A stretch of 35,924 bases of DNA from CAYZAK01 sp964476445 (GCA_964476445.1 CAYZAK010000014.1:1-35924), one strand, 5' to 3'; numbered from the stretch's first letter, positions 1 through 8,335 are shown. The notes: generated by a model from the letters alone, not told the origin. A program made the numbers and translations.

Positions 1-199
1 TATTGCTCTTTGATAATCTGTTTTTTTTACTTGACATATTATAGGATGTCTTTAAACTGGAAATATTGAATTTAAAATTTTTACCGTATTTTAGTTGTTT
101 TGTATTCTAAAATATCCTTTATATAATACAAAATCTTAAATATTTTGTAAATTTTGAGTACTCTAGTATAAAAATAAGATTAAATTATAGATTAAAAAT
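1..199. other. AT-rich upstream region, no gene seen
   Basis: No reading frame or RNA gene is recognisable here. A TTGACA at 31-36 has no acceptable -10 at normal spacing. A perfect TATAAT at 122-127 and a TATAAA at 167-172 have only poor -35 boxes 16 bp upstream (TTGTAT at 100-105 and TTGTAA at 145-150). They could be weak tandem promoters for the ABC genes, but such matches are expected by chance in sequence this AT-rich. Confidence 0.4.
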
Positions 200-228
200 T
201 TGACAACCGGCGGTCGAATAAGAATAAT
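200..228 (+). promoter_or_regulatory. Promoter of the ABC transporter genes
   Basis: TTGACA (200-205), a 17-bp spacer, then AATAAT (223-228): a perfect -35 and a 5/6 -10 for a sigma-70/sigma-A promoter. Transcription would start near 235, and AAGGAG follows at 244-249. The spacer contains an unusually GC-rich block (ACCGGCGGT, 206-214) in otherwise AT-rich DNA, a possible operator. Confidence 0.65.
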
Positions 229-263
229 TTTACTAAAAACCAAAAGGAGTATATAAAATTAGT

Positions 264-1007
264 ATGGCAAAAAATAAATTAGTAATTAAAAACCTATCTA
301 TGAAATATAAAGATACATACGCGATTAGAAATTTATCTTTGAAGGTAGAGGAAGGTGAAATTTATGGTTTTTTGGGTCCTAATAGAGCCGGTAAGACAAC
401 TACAATAAATATCAGTTCAGGCTTGATGTTACCTACTGAAGGAAATGTTTTTATATGCGGTAAAAGTATTAAAGATAATCCCAAACAGGCTAAAGAAAAA
501 TTTGCTTTAATTCCTGACCATCCTGATCTTTATCCTTACATGTCTCCGGTAGATTACATCTCTTTTTTAGTATCTATATATGATCTGGAACCTGAAACTA
601 CTTTTCAAAAAGCAGATGAGTATTTTAAAGAATTTGAACTTTTTGACGCCAGAACGAAAATTATAGATTCTTTTTCTTTGGGAATGAAACAAAAGTTGAT
701 TTTTATATCCGCTTTTATAAGAGATCCGGAAGTTATTATTATTGATGAACCCATGGTAGGCGTTGATCCTCTGTCAGCCCAGAAACTAAAAAAAGAACTT
801 AAAAACAAAGCTAATAATGGGGCCTCTATATTTATGTCCACTCATATATTAGATATTGCCAGCCAGCTATGTGATAGAATATCTATAATAAACAAGGGGA
901 AAATAGTTAATACCGGGACATTAGAGGATTTGAGCAAAAAAGCGAATCTGGGTAATTCAGATCTGGAGCGTATTTTTATAAAATTGACCAGTGAAAGAGA
1001 TAACTAG
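264..1007 (+). CDS. ABC transporter ATP-binding protein
   Basis: Cytoplasmic ATPase subunit of an ABC-2 type exporter; the substrate is unknown. The 247 residues show Walker A at 38-46 (GPNRAGKTT), a signature loop at 136-144 (SFSLGMKQK), Walker B at 156-162 ending in DE, a D-loop with GVDP and the switch His194. Length and motif order are those of a stand-alone nucleotide-binding domain. Walker A carries Arg41 where this family almost always has Gly (GPNGAGK); the GxxxxGKT core is intact, so activity is plausible. The ribosome site AAGGAG (244-249) is 14 nt from the ATG; an in-frame ATT at 258 would give 8 nt, so the start could be two codons earlier. The 3' end overlaps the permease gene by 17 bp, so the two are probably translationally coupled. 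Confidence 0.9.
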   Translation: MAKNKLVIKNLSMKYKDTYAIRNLSLKVEEGEIYGFLGPNRAGKTTTINISSGLMLPTEGNVFICGKSIKDNPKQAKEKFALIPDHPDLYPYMSPVDYISFLVSIYDLEPETTFQKADEYFKEFELFDARTKIIDSFSLGMKQKLIFISAFIRDPEVIIIDEPMVGVDPLSAQKLKKELKNKANNGASIFMSTHILDIASQLCDRISIINKGKIVNTGTLEDLSKKANLGNSDLERIFIKLTSERDN

Positions 1008-2619
1008 TCTATTCTTATTAAAGTTTATAACTGTTAAAAATAAAATTTTCCGGAGCAACCGAAAGCACTGGCTACGTTTTTTAATAATTTCTGTACTTCT
1101 TTTTATGTATATATTAGGCGGGCAGGAGTTATTTTACCAACTATTTTATCAGTTGGGCACAGATATGAGATTGGCTCGTTTAGCGGCTTCAAATATTGTC
1201 CACCTTGTCTTTGTAGGGTTATTCGGTTTTGTAATTTTCGGTGGTTTTTTCTCTACAATAAAAAATATTTTTTATCCTAGGGATATGGACTTTTTACTAT
1301 CTCACAGCTTAAAATTTTCATCGATTTTTAGGGTGAAATTCATAGAAACGCTAATTACTATTTCCTGGATGGTTTTTACTGCAAGTATACCTGTATTTAT
1401 AGGTTACGGGAGGTTTTTAGATGCCCCCTGGTATTATTATCCGGTTTCCTTTTTAGTATTAATGCTTTTTATACTGATACCGGCCAGCATAGGTATAGGA
1501 TTGAATCTTATAATTGTTAAGGTGTTTACTAAAAAAACAGTTACGGTAATTACTTTTATTTTAGGGCTGGCTCTTTCTTTTGTAGTGGTTTTCTATTTAA
1601 ATGAGATGAATAGGGAACTGGTAATCTCGGGAAATATGACTCAGAGATTATTTGATTTTCTAGTAAGAATAGATGATGTTTTAGAAGCAAAAGTGGGGTT
1701 TAATCCCATGTATATAGCTTCAAATTCGGTTATTAATCTGGCCTATAACAATATTGAAAATTTTTATAATAATTTTTACAGGCTGTTGGCCGAGAGCACA
1801 ATATTGTTTTTTGCGGTTCTCTTTTTTTATCCCTATTTATATTCTAAAAAATTATTTTCTTACAGACTGGATTTTAAAAGAACAATAATTAATAAGAATA
1901 ATGAGTTCAGCAAGAAAAGTAAAAGGTGGTGGGTCTGGAAAAAGGAACTTCATAATTTTATAGATGATATTATTTATTGGCCCCAGATTTTTATAATTAT
2001 CGGAATAATAGTGATATACGCCCTACATATTGATGGACTGACTCATTTATTCCGGCCCTCTAGTTTAAATACCTCTGTAATTATAAATAACGTTTTTGTG
2101 GGGATGATAGTTGTTTCACTGGCCGGTAGATATATTTACCCCTCTCTTTCTGGGGAAAACGGTTATTACTGGATTTTAAAAAGTGCCCCTTTAAAACTTT
2201 CTGACTGGATGTATAAAAAGTTTTTTGTCTATTTCATAGTTTTGCTTGTTGCAGCTCAAGTTATGATTACAACTTTTAATTTAAGGATAAATACAACATT
2301 TTCCATGCATATTCTTTCCTGGTTATATGTTTTTTTTACTGTGTTTATGGTTACTGTTTTAGGATATCTTTTCGGGGTACTGTTCTTAAATTTTAAAGAG
2401 CCGGATATATGGAAAATAGCTACTAATGCGGGTGGTATTTTATATTTAATAACCGGCTTTATAATGGTAACCTTTATATCAATGATTATTTTAATACCCA
2501 GTTCAACTCCGTCTGGGTTTAGATTAATCCCCACTCTGGTAGGTGCTTCTCTAATTTTAGCAAGTTCCGTTTTTTTATTAAAATTATCTACAAAATTATT
2601 AAAGCAGCATTACTATTAG
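991..2619 (+). CDS. ABC-2 type transporter permease, multi-spanning
   Basis: Membrane partner of the preceding ATPase. The 542 residues hold roughly ten or more hydrophobic segments along the whole chain, beginning near residues 28-45, with a cytoplasmic basic stretch (KKSKRWWVWKKEL, about 308-320) in the middle. A segment after the third helix with DMDFLLSHSL resembles the 'putative ABC transporter permease' family in which a D-x-(D/E)-L-L sequence precedes the next helix; this is recognition by resemblance, not a search. The start is GTG at 991, inside the end of the ATPase gene, with no good ribosome site, so it probably depends on coupling. The exported substrate cannot be told. Confidence 0.8.
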   Translation: MKEITSLFLLKFITVKNKIFRSNRKHWLRFLIISVLLFMYILGGQELFYQLFYQLGTDMRLARLAASNIVHLVFVGLFGFVIFGGFFSTIKNIFYPRDMDFLLSHSLKFSSIFRVKFIETLITISWMVFTASIPVFIGYGRFLDAPWYYYPVSFLVLMLFILIPASIGIGLNLIIVKVFTKKTVTVITFILGLALSFVVVFYLNEMNRELVISGNMTQRLFDFLVRIDDVLEAKVGFNPMYIASNSVINLAYNNIENFYNNFYRLLAESTILFFAVLFFYPYLYSKKLFSYRLDFKRTIINKNNEFSKKSKRWWVWKKELHNFIDDIIYWPQIFIIIGIIVIYALHIDGLTHLFRPSSLNTSVIINNVFVGMIVVSLAGRYIYPSLSGENGYYWILKSAPLKLSDWMYKKFFVYFIVLLVAAQVMITTFNLRINTTFSMHILSWLYVFFTVFMVTVLGYLFGVLFLNFKEPDIWKIATNAGGILYLITGFIMVTFISMIILIPSSTPSGFRLIPTLVGASLILASSVFLLKLSTKLLKQHYY

Positions 2620-2675
2620 AATGATAAAACCATTTTAGAAAACCTTTTAAAATTTTAAATTTTTAAATATAATTA

Positions 2676-2704
2676 TTGACAAATTATCTATAAATTGATA
2701 AAAG
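2676..2704 (+). promoter_or_regulatory. Candidate promoter for rpmF-plsX-fab operon
   Basis: TTGACA (2676-2681), 17-bp spacer, then TAAAAG (2699-2704). The -35 is perfect and the -10 weak (4/6). It lies in the 131-bp gap after the ABC permease, the largest gap before the fab cluster, and transcription would begin about 40 bp before the rpmF start. I see no convincing terminator for the ABC genes in this gap, only AT-rich imperfect palindromes near 2645-2670. Confidence 0.5.
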
Positions 2705-2750
2705 TTATAGGAAATAATCAACTGAATACTTAAATGCTAAGGAGGTAAAT

Positions 2751-2939
2751 ATGGCAGTTCCAAAAAGAAGACAGTCAAGATCCAGGACTAATAAACGAAG
2801 GTCCTCTAAAAAAATAAAATCTGCAGAATACAGTTTGTGTCCTAATTGCGGCGCAGCAAAACTACCCCACCGGGTATGTGGTGAATGCGGTACGTATAAG
2901 GGCCGGTCTGTGTTTGAGGAAGAAAATACGGAGAAATAG
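2751..2939 (+). CDS. rpmF: 50S ribosomal protein bL32
   Basis: Component of the large ribosomal subunit. The 62 residues begin MAVPKRRQSRSR, the hallmark start of L32, followed by a basic arm and a zinc ribbon with Cys30, Cys33, Cys43 and Cys46 (CPNC and CGEC), so this is the zinc-binding form. A strong ribosome site AGGAGG (2740-2745) sits 5 nt from the ATG. The next gene, plsX, starts 2 bp after the stop, the usual rpmF-plsX pairing that couples ribosome and lipid synthesis. The yceD (DUF177) gene that often precedes rpmF is absent; an ABC transporter lies there instead. Confidence 0.97.
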   Translation: MAVPKRRQSRSRTNKRRSSKKIKSAEYSLCPNCGAAKLPHRVCGECGTYKGRSVFEEENTEK

Positions 2940-2941
2940 TT

Positions 2942-3952
2942 TTGAAAATTGCAATAGACGCTATGGGGGGGGACAGGGCCCCCGTTCCCAATATAAAAGG
3001 GGCCATACAAGCTATAAAACCAGAAGGATTAGGGGGAGTGCTTCGTAAAGATGAGATTCAGATTGTGCTGATCGGTAAAAAAGACCTTATAAAAAAAGAA
3101 TTAAGTCGCCAAAGAGTTGGGAACCTTCCTATAGAAATAGAAGAGGCCACCCAAGTAATTGAAATGGAAGATTCACCTATGAGAGCGGTTACAAAAAAAA
3201 CAGATTCATCTATTGTCGTGGGAGTAAAATTACTGCGCGAGGGAAAAATTGATGGCCTTGTATCCGCCGGAAATTCCGGTGCGTTTATGGCGGCGGCCGC
3301 CATCAATCTTGATAAGTTAAAAGGGGTCAAGAGGCCAGCCATAGCAGCGGTATTTCCTACTTTAAAACAATCCTGCGTTATTGTAGACGCCGGGGCAAAT
3401 GCGGATTGTAAACCCAAACATCTCTATCAGTTTGCAATGATGGGAGAAGCCTACGTTCGGGATGTCTATAAGAGAAGAATCCCCCGGGTGGGATTGGTAA
3501 GTATGGGGCATGAGAAAGGTAAAGGCAATAAACTTACCCGGGCAACGTATAAGCTTTTAATGAAAAGCGATATGAATTTTATAGGAAATATCGAGGGAAA
3601 CGACATAATTACCGGTGATGTAGATGTTGTAGTATGCGATGGTTTTACCGGAAACATAATACTTAAACTGGGGGAAGGCATAGCCGGGAGCATGTTGAAA
3701 ATGCTTAAAAATGAGATAGATAAAAGTATTGTAAGAAAACTGGGCGCCGGTATTATGAAGGGAGCTTTTTCAGATTTAAAAAAGAGAGTTTTTTATGAGG
3801 AGATAGGCGGAGCCCCGCTCCTTGGTTTGGAAGGAACCTGTATAATATCTCACGGCAGTTCAAATACTAAAGCAATAAAAAACGCTGTAAATGTTGCCGC
3901 TGAATTTATAGAACAGGATGTTAACAAGCATATAGAAAAAAATTTAAAATGA
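2942..3952 (+). CDS. plsX: Phosphate acyltransferase PlsX
   Basis: Converts acyl-ACP to acyl-phosphate, the donor that PlsY uses for the first step of phospholipid synthesis; a peripheral membrane enzyme. The 336 residues start with the family motif AIDAMGGD and contain SAGNSGA (about 107-113), VDAGANAD and a C-terminal GAPLLG-x-GTCIISHG block. The start is TTG at 2942 with CGGAGA about 7 nt upstream. The codons for MGGD form an eight-G run (2965-2972). The stop overlaps the fabH start by 4 bp (ATGA). Sitting between rpmF and fabH is its classic location. Confidence 0.96.
   Translation: MKIAIDAMGGDRAPVPNIKGAIQAIKPEGLGGVLRKDEIQIVLIGKKDLIKKELSRQRVGNLPIEIEEATQVIEMEDSPMRAVTKKTDSSIVVGVKLLREGKIDGLVSAGNSGAFMAAAAINLDKLKGVKRPAIAAVFPTLKQSCVIVDAGANADCKPKHLYQFAMMGEAYVRDVYKRRIPRVGLVSMGHEKGKGNKLTRATYKLLMKSDMNFIGNIEGNDIITGDVDVVVCDGFTGNIILKLGEGIAGSMLKMLKNEIDKSIVRKLGAGIMKGAFSDLKKRVFYEEIGGAPLLGLEGTCIISHGSSNTKAIKNAVNVAAEFIEQDVNKHIEKNLK
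2965..2972 (+). repeat. G8 homopolymer tract inside plsX
   Basis: Eight consecutive G encode part of the conserved MGGD motif a few codons after the start. Such tracts can slip during replication; here the frame is intact. Similar G8 tracts occur at 13513-13520 and 30593-30600. Confidence 0.9.
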
Positions 3953-4929
3953 ACAGAGTTAAAATAATTGGAACAGGTTCTTATCTGCCTGAAAAAATTT
4001 TAAACAATAAAGAGTTAGAGCAGATGGTAGATACAAGTGATGAGTGGATTACCCAGAGGACCGGAATAAAAGAACGAAGGATAGCACCAGAAGGTATGGC
4101 GGCAAGTGATTTGGGGAAAATCGCCGCTCAAAGAGCTATGGAAGATGCCGGCATAGATAAACAGGATATAGACCTTATTATCTGCTGTACAATTACTCCG
4201 GATATGGTTTTTCCGGCGACAGCTTGTTTAATGAAGGAAAAAATCGGAATAGATAATGCAGCGGCTTTTGATCTGGAAGCGGCTTGTACCGGATTTATAA
4301 CCGGACTTTCAGTAGGGGAAGGAATGTTGCGCACTGGAAATTATAAAAATGTTTTGGTTGTGGCCAGTGAGGTACTTTCCCGGATAACGGACTGGGAAGA
4401 TAGAAATACCTGTGTTCTTTTCGGAGACGGCGCCGGTGCCGCAGTCTTAACTCTTTCTGAAGATAATGCAGGAATATTGTCCTCCTATATGGGGTCTGAT
4501 GGAAGTTATACAGATCTTCTGAAACTTCCCGCTGGGGGTTCGTATAGCCCGGCAACCATAAATACGGTTAAAAATAAAATGCATTTTTTGAAAATGTCTG
4601 GCCGGGAAACTTTTAAAATAGCTATTAAAAAGATGGCTCACAGTGTGAACCAGGCCTTAGATAAGGCCGGTGTATCTGATAGGGATATCAAGTTTGTTAT
4701 ACCTCATCAGGCTAATTTAAGGATAATAGAGTCTCTGGCTAAAATTTTAAAAATAGAAATGGACAGGGTTTTTGTCAATATACATAAGTATGGCAACATG
4801 TCGGCCGCCACTACTGCGGTGGGCTTGGATGAATGTCTTAAGAAAAACAATATTAAAAAAGGTGACCTTTTGCAATTGGTTGCTTTTGGCGGCGGACTTA
4901 CCTGGGGTTCTTTAATAATAAAATTTTAG
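3949..4929 (+). CDS. fabH: Beta-ketoacyl-ACP synthase III
   Basis: Condenses an acyl-CoA primer with malonyl-ACP to start fatty acid chains. The 326 residues show the complete Cys-His-Asn triad: Cys113 in EAACTGF, His253 in PHQAN, and Asn283 in YGNMSAA. The early WITQRTGI motif is also characteristic. Length matches the family. The start ATG overlaps the plsX stop by 4 bp, implying coupled translation. No fapR-type regulator gene is found in this window. Confidence 0.96.
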   Translation: MNRVKIIGTGSYLPEKILNNKELEQMVDTSDEWITQRTGIKERRIAPEGMAASDLGKIAAQRAMEDAGIDKQDIDLIICCTITPDMVFPATACLMKEKIGIDNAAAFDLEAACTGFITGLSVGEGMLRTGNYKNVLVVASEVLSRITDWEDRNTCVLFGDGAGAAVLTLSEDNAGILSSYMGSDGSYTDLLKLPAGGSYSPATINTVKNKMHFLKMSGRETFKIAIKKMAHSVNQALDKAGVSDRDIKFVIPHQANLRIIESLAKILKIEMDRVFVNIHKYGNMSAATTAVGLDECLKKNNIKKGDLLQLVAFGGGLTWGSLIIKF

Positions 4930-4990
4930 AACACTGAATTTTATAAGCTTGAAGACATAAAAACTATAAGGAGAATAAAAATAATTATTT

Positions 4991-5923
4991 ATGAGTAAAC
5001 TGAAAACTGTAATGTTTTATCCTGGACAGGGTTCTCAAAAGCCGGGGATGGGAAAGAAATTTTATGCTCCCAACAACTGGTGTGATAACATGTGGCAAGA
5101 AGCAAATGAAATTTTAGGTTATAATTTGAAGGAAATTTTATTTAGAGGGACAAAAAAAGATTTAAAAAATACCGAGATAACTCAACCTGCCGTATATATG
5201 ACAGAAATGTTTACCCATAAAGCATTAAACCGTAGGGGGGTAAACCCGGATATAGTTGCCGGGCATAGTCTCGGAGAGTACGGTGCAGTAGTTGCCAGCG
5301 GTGCCATGGACTGGAAAACGGGTTTGAATTTAGTTGATTTTAGGGGTAAATTATTCTCAAAAATTTCTCAAAAAAATCCGGGGAGTATGATTGTGGTTAT
5401 TGGAATGAAAGAAAAGCTTCTGGAGGCTGCTTTGGCGGATATTGACGGTGTTGCAGAGATTGTAAATTATAATTCCCCCGGGCAGTTAGTGGTCAGTGTA
5501 CAGAAAAATATAGTAGGAAAAACAATAAAAGCAATAAAAAAGGCCGGAGCCAGATTAGTGAAAGAACTTGAGGTAAGCGGAGGTTTTCATTCTTCACTAA
5601 TGGATGAAGCGGTTCCAGAAATGGCAAAAAAAGTAGATAAAATCACTCTAAAAGATCCTGATAAAGTTATTTATGCCAACTGTACCGGATTACCTTTATC
5701 CACGGGAGATGAAATTAAACAGGAATTGATAAAGCAGGTAAATTCCCCGGTCAGGTGGATAAGTACTGTTGAAAATATTTATAATGATATTGGAGACGCG
5801 GTTTATCTTGAAGTGGGGCCGGGCAAGGTTTTAAAAGGACTTGTAAGACGGATAAACCGGAATATAAAATTGCAGGGAATAACTACCCCCGATGATATAA
5901 ATAAAATTTCTAGTGGAGGTTAA
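4991..5923 (+). CDS. fabD: Malonyl-CoA:ACP transacylase
   Basis: Loads malonate from CoA onto acyl carrier protein for chain elongation. The 310 residues have the N-terminal FYPGQGSQ motif, the nucleophile Ser93 in GHSLGE, and the second catalytic residue His200 in GGFHSSLM, with the C-terminal GPGKVL segment. Length is normal. AAGGAG at 4968-4973 lies 17 nt from the ATG, far more than usual, and a stop at 4982-4984 rules out an upstream extension that would fix the spacing. It is separated from fabH by 61 bp, and fabG follows directly. Confidence 0.96.
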   Translation: MSKLKTVMFYPGQGSQKPGMGKKFYAPNNWCDNMWQEANEILGYNLKEILFRGTKKDLKNTEITQPAVYMTEMFTHKALNRRGVNPDIVAGHSLGEYGAVVASGAMDWKTGLNLVDFRGKLFSKISQKNPGSMIVVIGMKEKLLEAALADIDGVAEIVNYNSPGQLVVSVQKNIVGKTIKAIKKAGARLVKELEVSGGFHSSLMDEAVPEMAKKVDKITLKDPDKVIYANCTGLPLSTGDEIKQELIKQVNSPVRWISTVENIYNDIGDAVYLEVGPGKVLKGLVRRINRNIKLQGITTPDDINKISSGG

Positions 5924-5924
5924 A

Positions 5925-6656
5925 ATGAGTAAAAAAGAAAATATAGCTGTAATAACCGGAGGAGGACAGGGGATAGGAAAGTCGATTGCCGTAGAACTTT
6001 CCGACGCCGGGTGTGTTCCGATTATCGTTGACGTAGACCGCAAGAAGGCCCGTCTTACCTCTGAAGAATTAGAAACCGACTATTATATAGCTGATGTCAG
6101 TAAGATAGATGAGGTTGATAGTACGGTAAAAAATATTATTGAAAAATACGGTAAAATTGATATACTTGTTAACAACGCAGGAATAACCCGGGATAATTAT
6201 ATGATCAGGATGAGCGAAAAAGATTGGGATAGTGTTCTAGATATAAATTTGAAGGGTGTTTTTAATTTTTCTCAAAAAGTTATCCGGCATTCAATGTTAA
6301 AAAATAAATCCGGGAGTATAGTAAATATAGCCTCAGTAGTAGGGGTGATTGGAAACCCCGGCCAGGCAAACTACTCTGCTGCTAAAGGAGGAGTTATAGC
6401 TTTAACTAAAACAATGGCTAAGGAATTCGCCGGAAGAAATATTCGGGTTAACGGTGTTGCTCCGGGTTTTATAAAAACTAAGATGACTGAAAAATTACCC
6501 GAAAAAGCAAAAAAGGATTTTTTGCAAAATATACCGTTAAATAGATTAGGATTGCCTAAAGAAGTAGCCGGAGCGGTTAAATTTCTGGCACTTGAGAGTT
6601 CCAGCTACATAACCGGGCAGATATTAAATATTGACGGTGGGTTAGTAACAGGTTAG
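5925..6656 (+). CDS. fabG: 3-oxoacyl-ACP reductase FabG
   Basis: NADPH-dependent short-chain dehydrogenase that reduces beta-ketoacyl-ACP. Residues 11-18 (TGGGQGIG) bind the cofactor, NNAG lies near residue 84, and the catalytic Ser137, Tyr150 and Lys154 are all present (Tyr-x3-Lys). The C-terminal ITGQ-x3-DGG is typical. I chose ATG 5925 (243 aa) over the GTG at 5913 because GGAGG (5915-5919) is then 5 nt upstream and would otherwise be inside the gene. It starts 1 bp after the fabD stop. Confidence 0.95.
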   Translation: MSKKENIAVITGGGQGIGKSIAVELSDAGCVPIIVDVDRKKARLTSEELETDYYIADVSKIDEVDSTVKNIIEKYGKIDILVNNAGITRDNYMIRMSEKDWDSVLDINLKGVFNFSQKVIRHSMLKNKSGSIVNIASVVGVIGNPGQANYSAAKGGVIALTKTMAKEFAGRNIRVNGVAPGFIKTKMTEKLPEKAKKDFLQNIPLNRLGLPKEVAGAVKFLALESSSYITGQILNIDGGLVTG

Positions 6657-6696
6657 ATATCAAGTAAATTATAGTAAAAAAGAAAGGAGAAAAAAA

Positions 6697-6927
6697 ATGG
6701 CAGATATTGAAAAAAGAGTAAAAGAAATTATTGGAGAACAGTTAGGGGTTGAAATGGATGAAGTAGTACCGGAAGCATCTTTTATTAATGATTTAGGCGC
6801 GGATTCTCTTGATACTGTTGAGCTGGTAATGGCTTTAGAGGACGAATTTGACCAGGAAATTCCTGATGAAGAAGCTGAAAAGATAGATACCGTAGGAAAA
6901 GCAATAGATTATATTAAAGATAATTAA
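6697..6927 (+). CDS. acpP: Acyl carrier protein
   Basis: Small acidic carrier that holds growing acyl chains on a 4'-phosphopantetheine arm. The 76 residues contain the attachment motif DLGADSLD with Ser37, then the acidic recognition helix (VELVMALEDEF). AAGGAG (6684-6689) is 7 nt from the ATG, a strong site that fits the high expression expected of ACP. It follows fabG by 40 bp, and a 154-bp non-coding stretch with inverted repeats separates it from fabF. Confidence 0.98.
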   Translation: MADIEKRVKEIIGEQLGVEMDEVVPEASFINDLGADSLDTVELVMALEDEFDQEIPDEEAEKIDTVGKAIDYIKDN

Positions 6928-6939
6928 TAAACTTGGATG

Positions 6940-7045
6940 AAAATTTTATCCATTTATAAAGGAGGTATCCTTTTTAAAAAACATAAAAATAATAGTTATC
7001 TGTATTAATATATATTACGGTTATTATTTTAATGGATAAATTTTT
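6940..7045 (+). repeat. Inverted repeat spanning the acpP-fabF gap
   Basis: The left arm at 6940-6954 (AAAATTTTATCCATT) and the right arm at 7031-7045 (AATGGATAAATTTTT) are complementary at 14 of 15 positions, enclosing 76 nt. In RNA they could form a long-range stem around the smaller hairpin at 6958-6973. The right arm ends 37 nt before the fabF start, so the structure could influence fabF expression or protect acpP mRNA 3' ends. AT-richness makes chance a real alternative. Confidence 0.45.
6958..6975 (+). terminator. Weak hairpin plus U-run after acpP
   Basis: AAAGGA (6958-6963), loop GGTA, TCCTTT (6968-6973), running into a five-T stretch (6971-6975). The stem is only 6 bp, so at best a leaky terminator or attenuator letting acpP exceed fabF. 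The left arm plus loop spells AAAGGAGGT, a full match to the Shine-Dalgarno consensus, yet no start codon follows at normal distance. Confidence 0.3.
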
Positions 7046-7081
7046 AAGTAAATAATATCAAGGAGATAAAATAAAAATAAA

Positions 7082-8329
7082 ATGACCGACCGACGTGTTG
7101 TAGTTACTGGTATGGGAGCTTTAACCCCCGTAGGATTAGATGTAGACACTTACTGGCAAGCCCTAATAGAGGGTAGATCTGGAATATCCCAAATTACTAA
7201 ATTTGACACCGAGAAATTTACATCACAAATTGCCGGTGAGCTTAAAAATTTTAATCCTCAGGATTATGGTATAGATAGTAAACAGCAAAGAAAAGCGGAT
7301 GATTTTATACTGTATTCCCTTGCAGCAAGCGATGAAGCTATTAAAAGTTCGGGGCTGGATATGGAAAAAGAGGATCCTTACAGGTGCGGGGTAATAATTG
7401 GAAGTGGAATCGGCGGTTTACAAACCATAGAAAAACAACATAAAAGAATGTTAAAAAGGGGACCCCGTCGAATTACTCCCTTTTTAATTCCAGCTATGAT
7501 AATAGATATGGCTTCAGGACAGGTAGCTATAAGACATAATTTAAAAGGGTGTAACTATGCTGTGGTAAGTGCCTGTGCATCAAGCGCTAATTCTGTAGGG
7601 GATGCTTTTAGAATGATTCAGTACGGTGATGCTGATGTAATTCTGGCCGGTGGTGCTGAAAATTCAATATCTCCAATGGGGTTGGGAGGATTTTGTTCGG
7701 CAAGAGCTCTTTCTTCCCAAAATGACAGTCCAAAAACAGCCTCCCGGCCTTTTGATAAAGAAAGAGACGGTTTTGTTATGGCAGAAGGGGCCGGTATTTT
7801 AGTTTTAGAGGAACTAGAACATGCTAAAAAAAGAGGTGCTGATATCTTAGCTGAAGTAACCGGCTATGGTTCTTCTGCTGATGCCTACCATATAACGGCA
7901 CCAGCTCCAACTGGCGAAAGCGGAGTTAACGCTATGGAAAAAGCATTAAACGATGCCGGGTTAAATCCGGAACAGATGGATTATATAAACGCACATGGTA
8001 CTTCAACCCCGTTAAACGATAAGATAGAGACAGCGGTTATAAAAAAGGTTTTTGGAGAATATGCTAAAAATATTCCTATATCTTCTACAAAATCTATGGT
8101 CGGTCATCTTCTCGGCGCTGCCGGATCGGTTGAAATAATAGCTTCTGTTAAGAGTATAAACGAAGGCGTTATACATCCCACTATTAATCAGAAAAATCCT
8201 GATCCGGAATGCGATCTTGATTATGTTCCCAACGAAGCTAGGGAAGCCGTAGTAGATTCGGCACTTTCCAATTCACTGGGCTTCGGGGGCCACAACTGCA
8301 GTATAATTGTTAAAAAGTTTACCGGATAA
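7082..8329 (+). CDS. fabF: Beta-ketoacyl-ACP synthase II
   Basis: Elongating condensing enzyme of type II fatty acid synthesis. The 415 residues carry the catalytic triad Cys165 (SACASS), His305 (AHGTSTP) and His342 (GHLLGAAGS), plus the STKS lysine just before the last His. Length is normal. AGGAGA (7061-7066) lies 15 nt from the ATG, and an in-frame stop at 7067-7069 prevents an earlier start. The rnc gene begins 6 bp after the stop. Confidence 0.97.
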   Translation: MTDRRVVVTGMGALTPVGLDVDTYWQALIEGRSGISQITKFDTEKFTSQIAGELKNFNPQDYGIDSKQQRKADDFILYSLAASDEAIKSSGLDMEKEDPYRCGVIIGSGIGGLQTIEKQHKRMLKRGPRRITPFLIPAMIIDMASGQVAIRHNLKGCNYAVVSACASSANSVGDAFRMIQYGDADVILAGGAENSISPMGLGGFCSARALSSQNDSPKTASRPFDKERDGFVMAEGAGILVLEELEHAKKRGADILAEVTGYGSSADAYHITAPAPTGESGVNAMEKALNDAGLNPEQMDYINAHGTSTPLNDKIETAVIKKVFGEYAKNIPISSTKSMVGHLLGAAGSVEIIASVKSINEGVIHPTINQKNPDPECDLDYVPNEAREAVVDSALSNSLGFGGHNCSIIVKKFTG

Positions 8330-8335
8330 GAAAGG

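Noticed and set aside
31..59. TTGACA near the left edge as a promoter
   Set aside because: At 16-18 bp spacing no -10-like hexamer exists.
5913..5924. Upstream GTG start for fabG
   Set aside because: Would place the ribosome site inside the gene and add residues not typical of FabG; ATG 5925 is better supported.
6937..7008. A 23-codon ORF in the acpP-fabF gap
   Set aside because: No ribosome site, Lys/Asn-rich chance composition, and it overlaps the inverted repeat. Structure seems a better explanation than coding.
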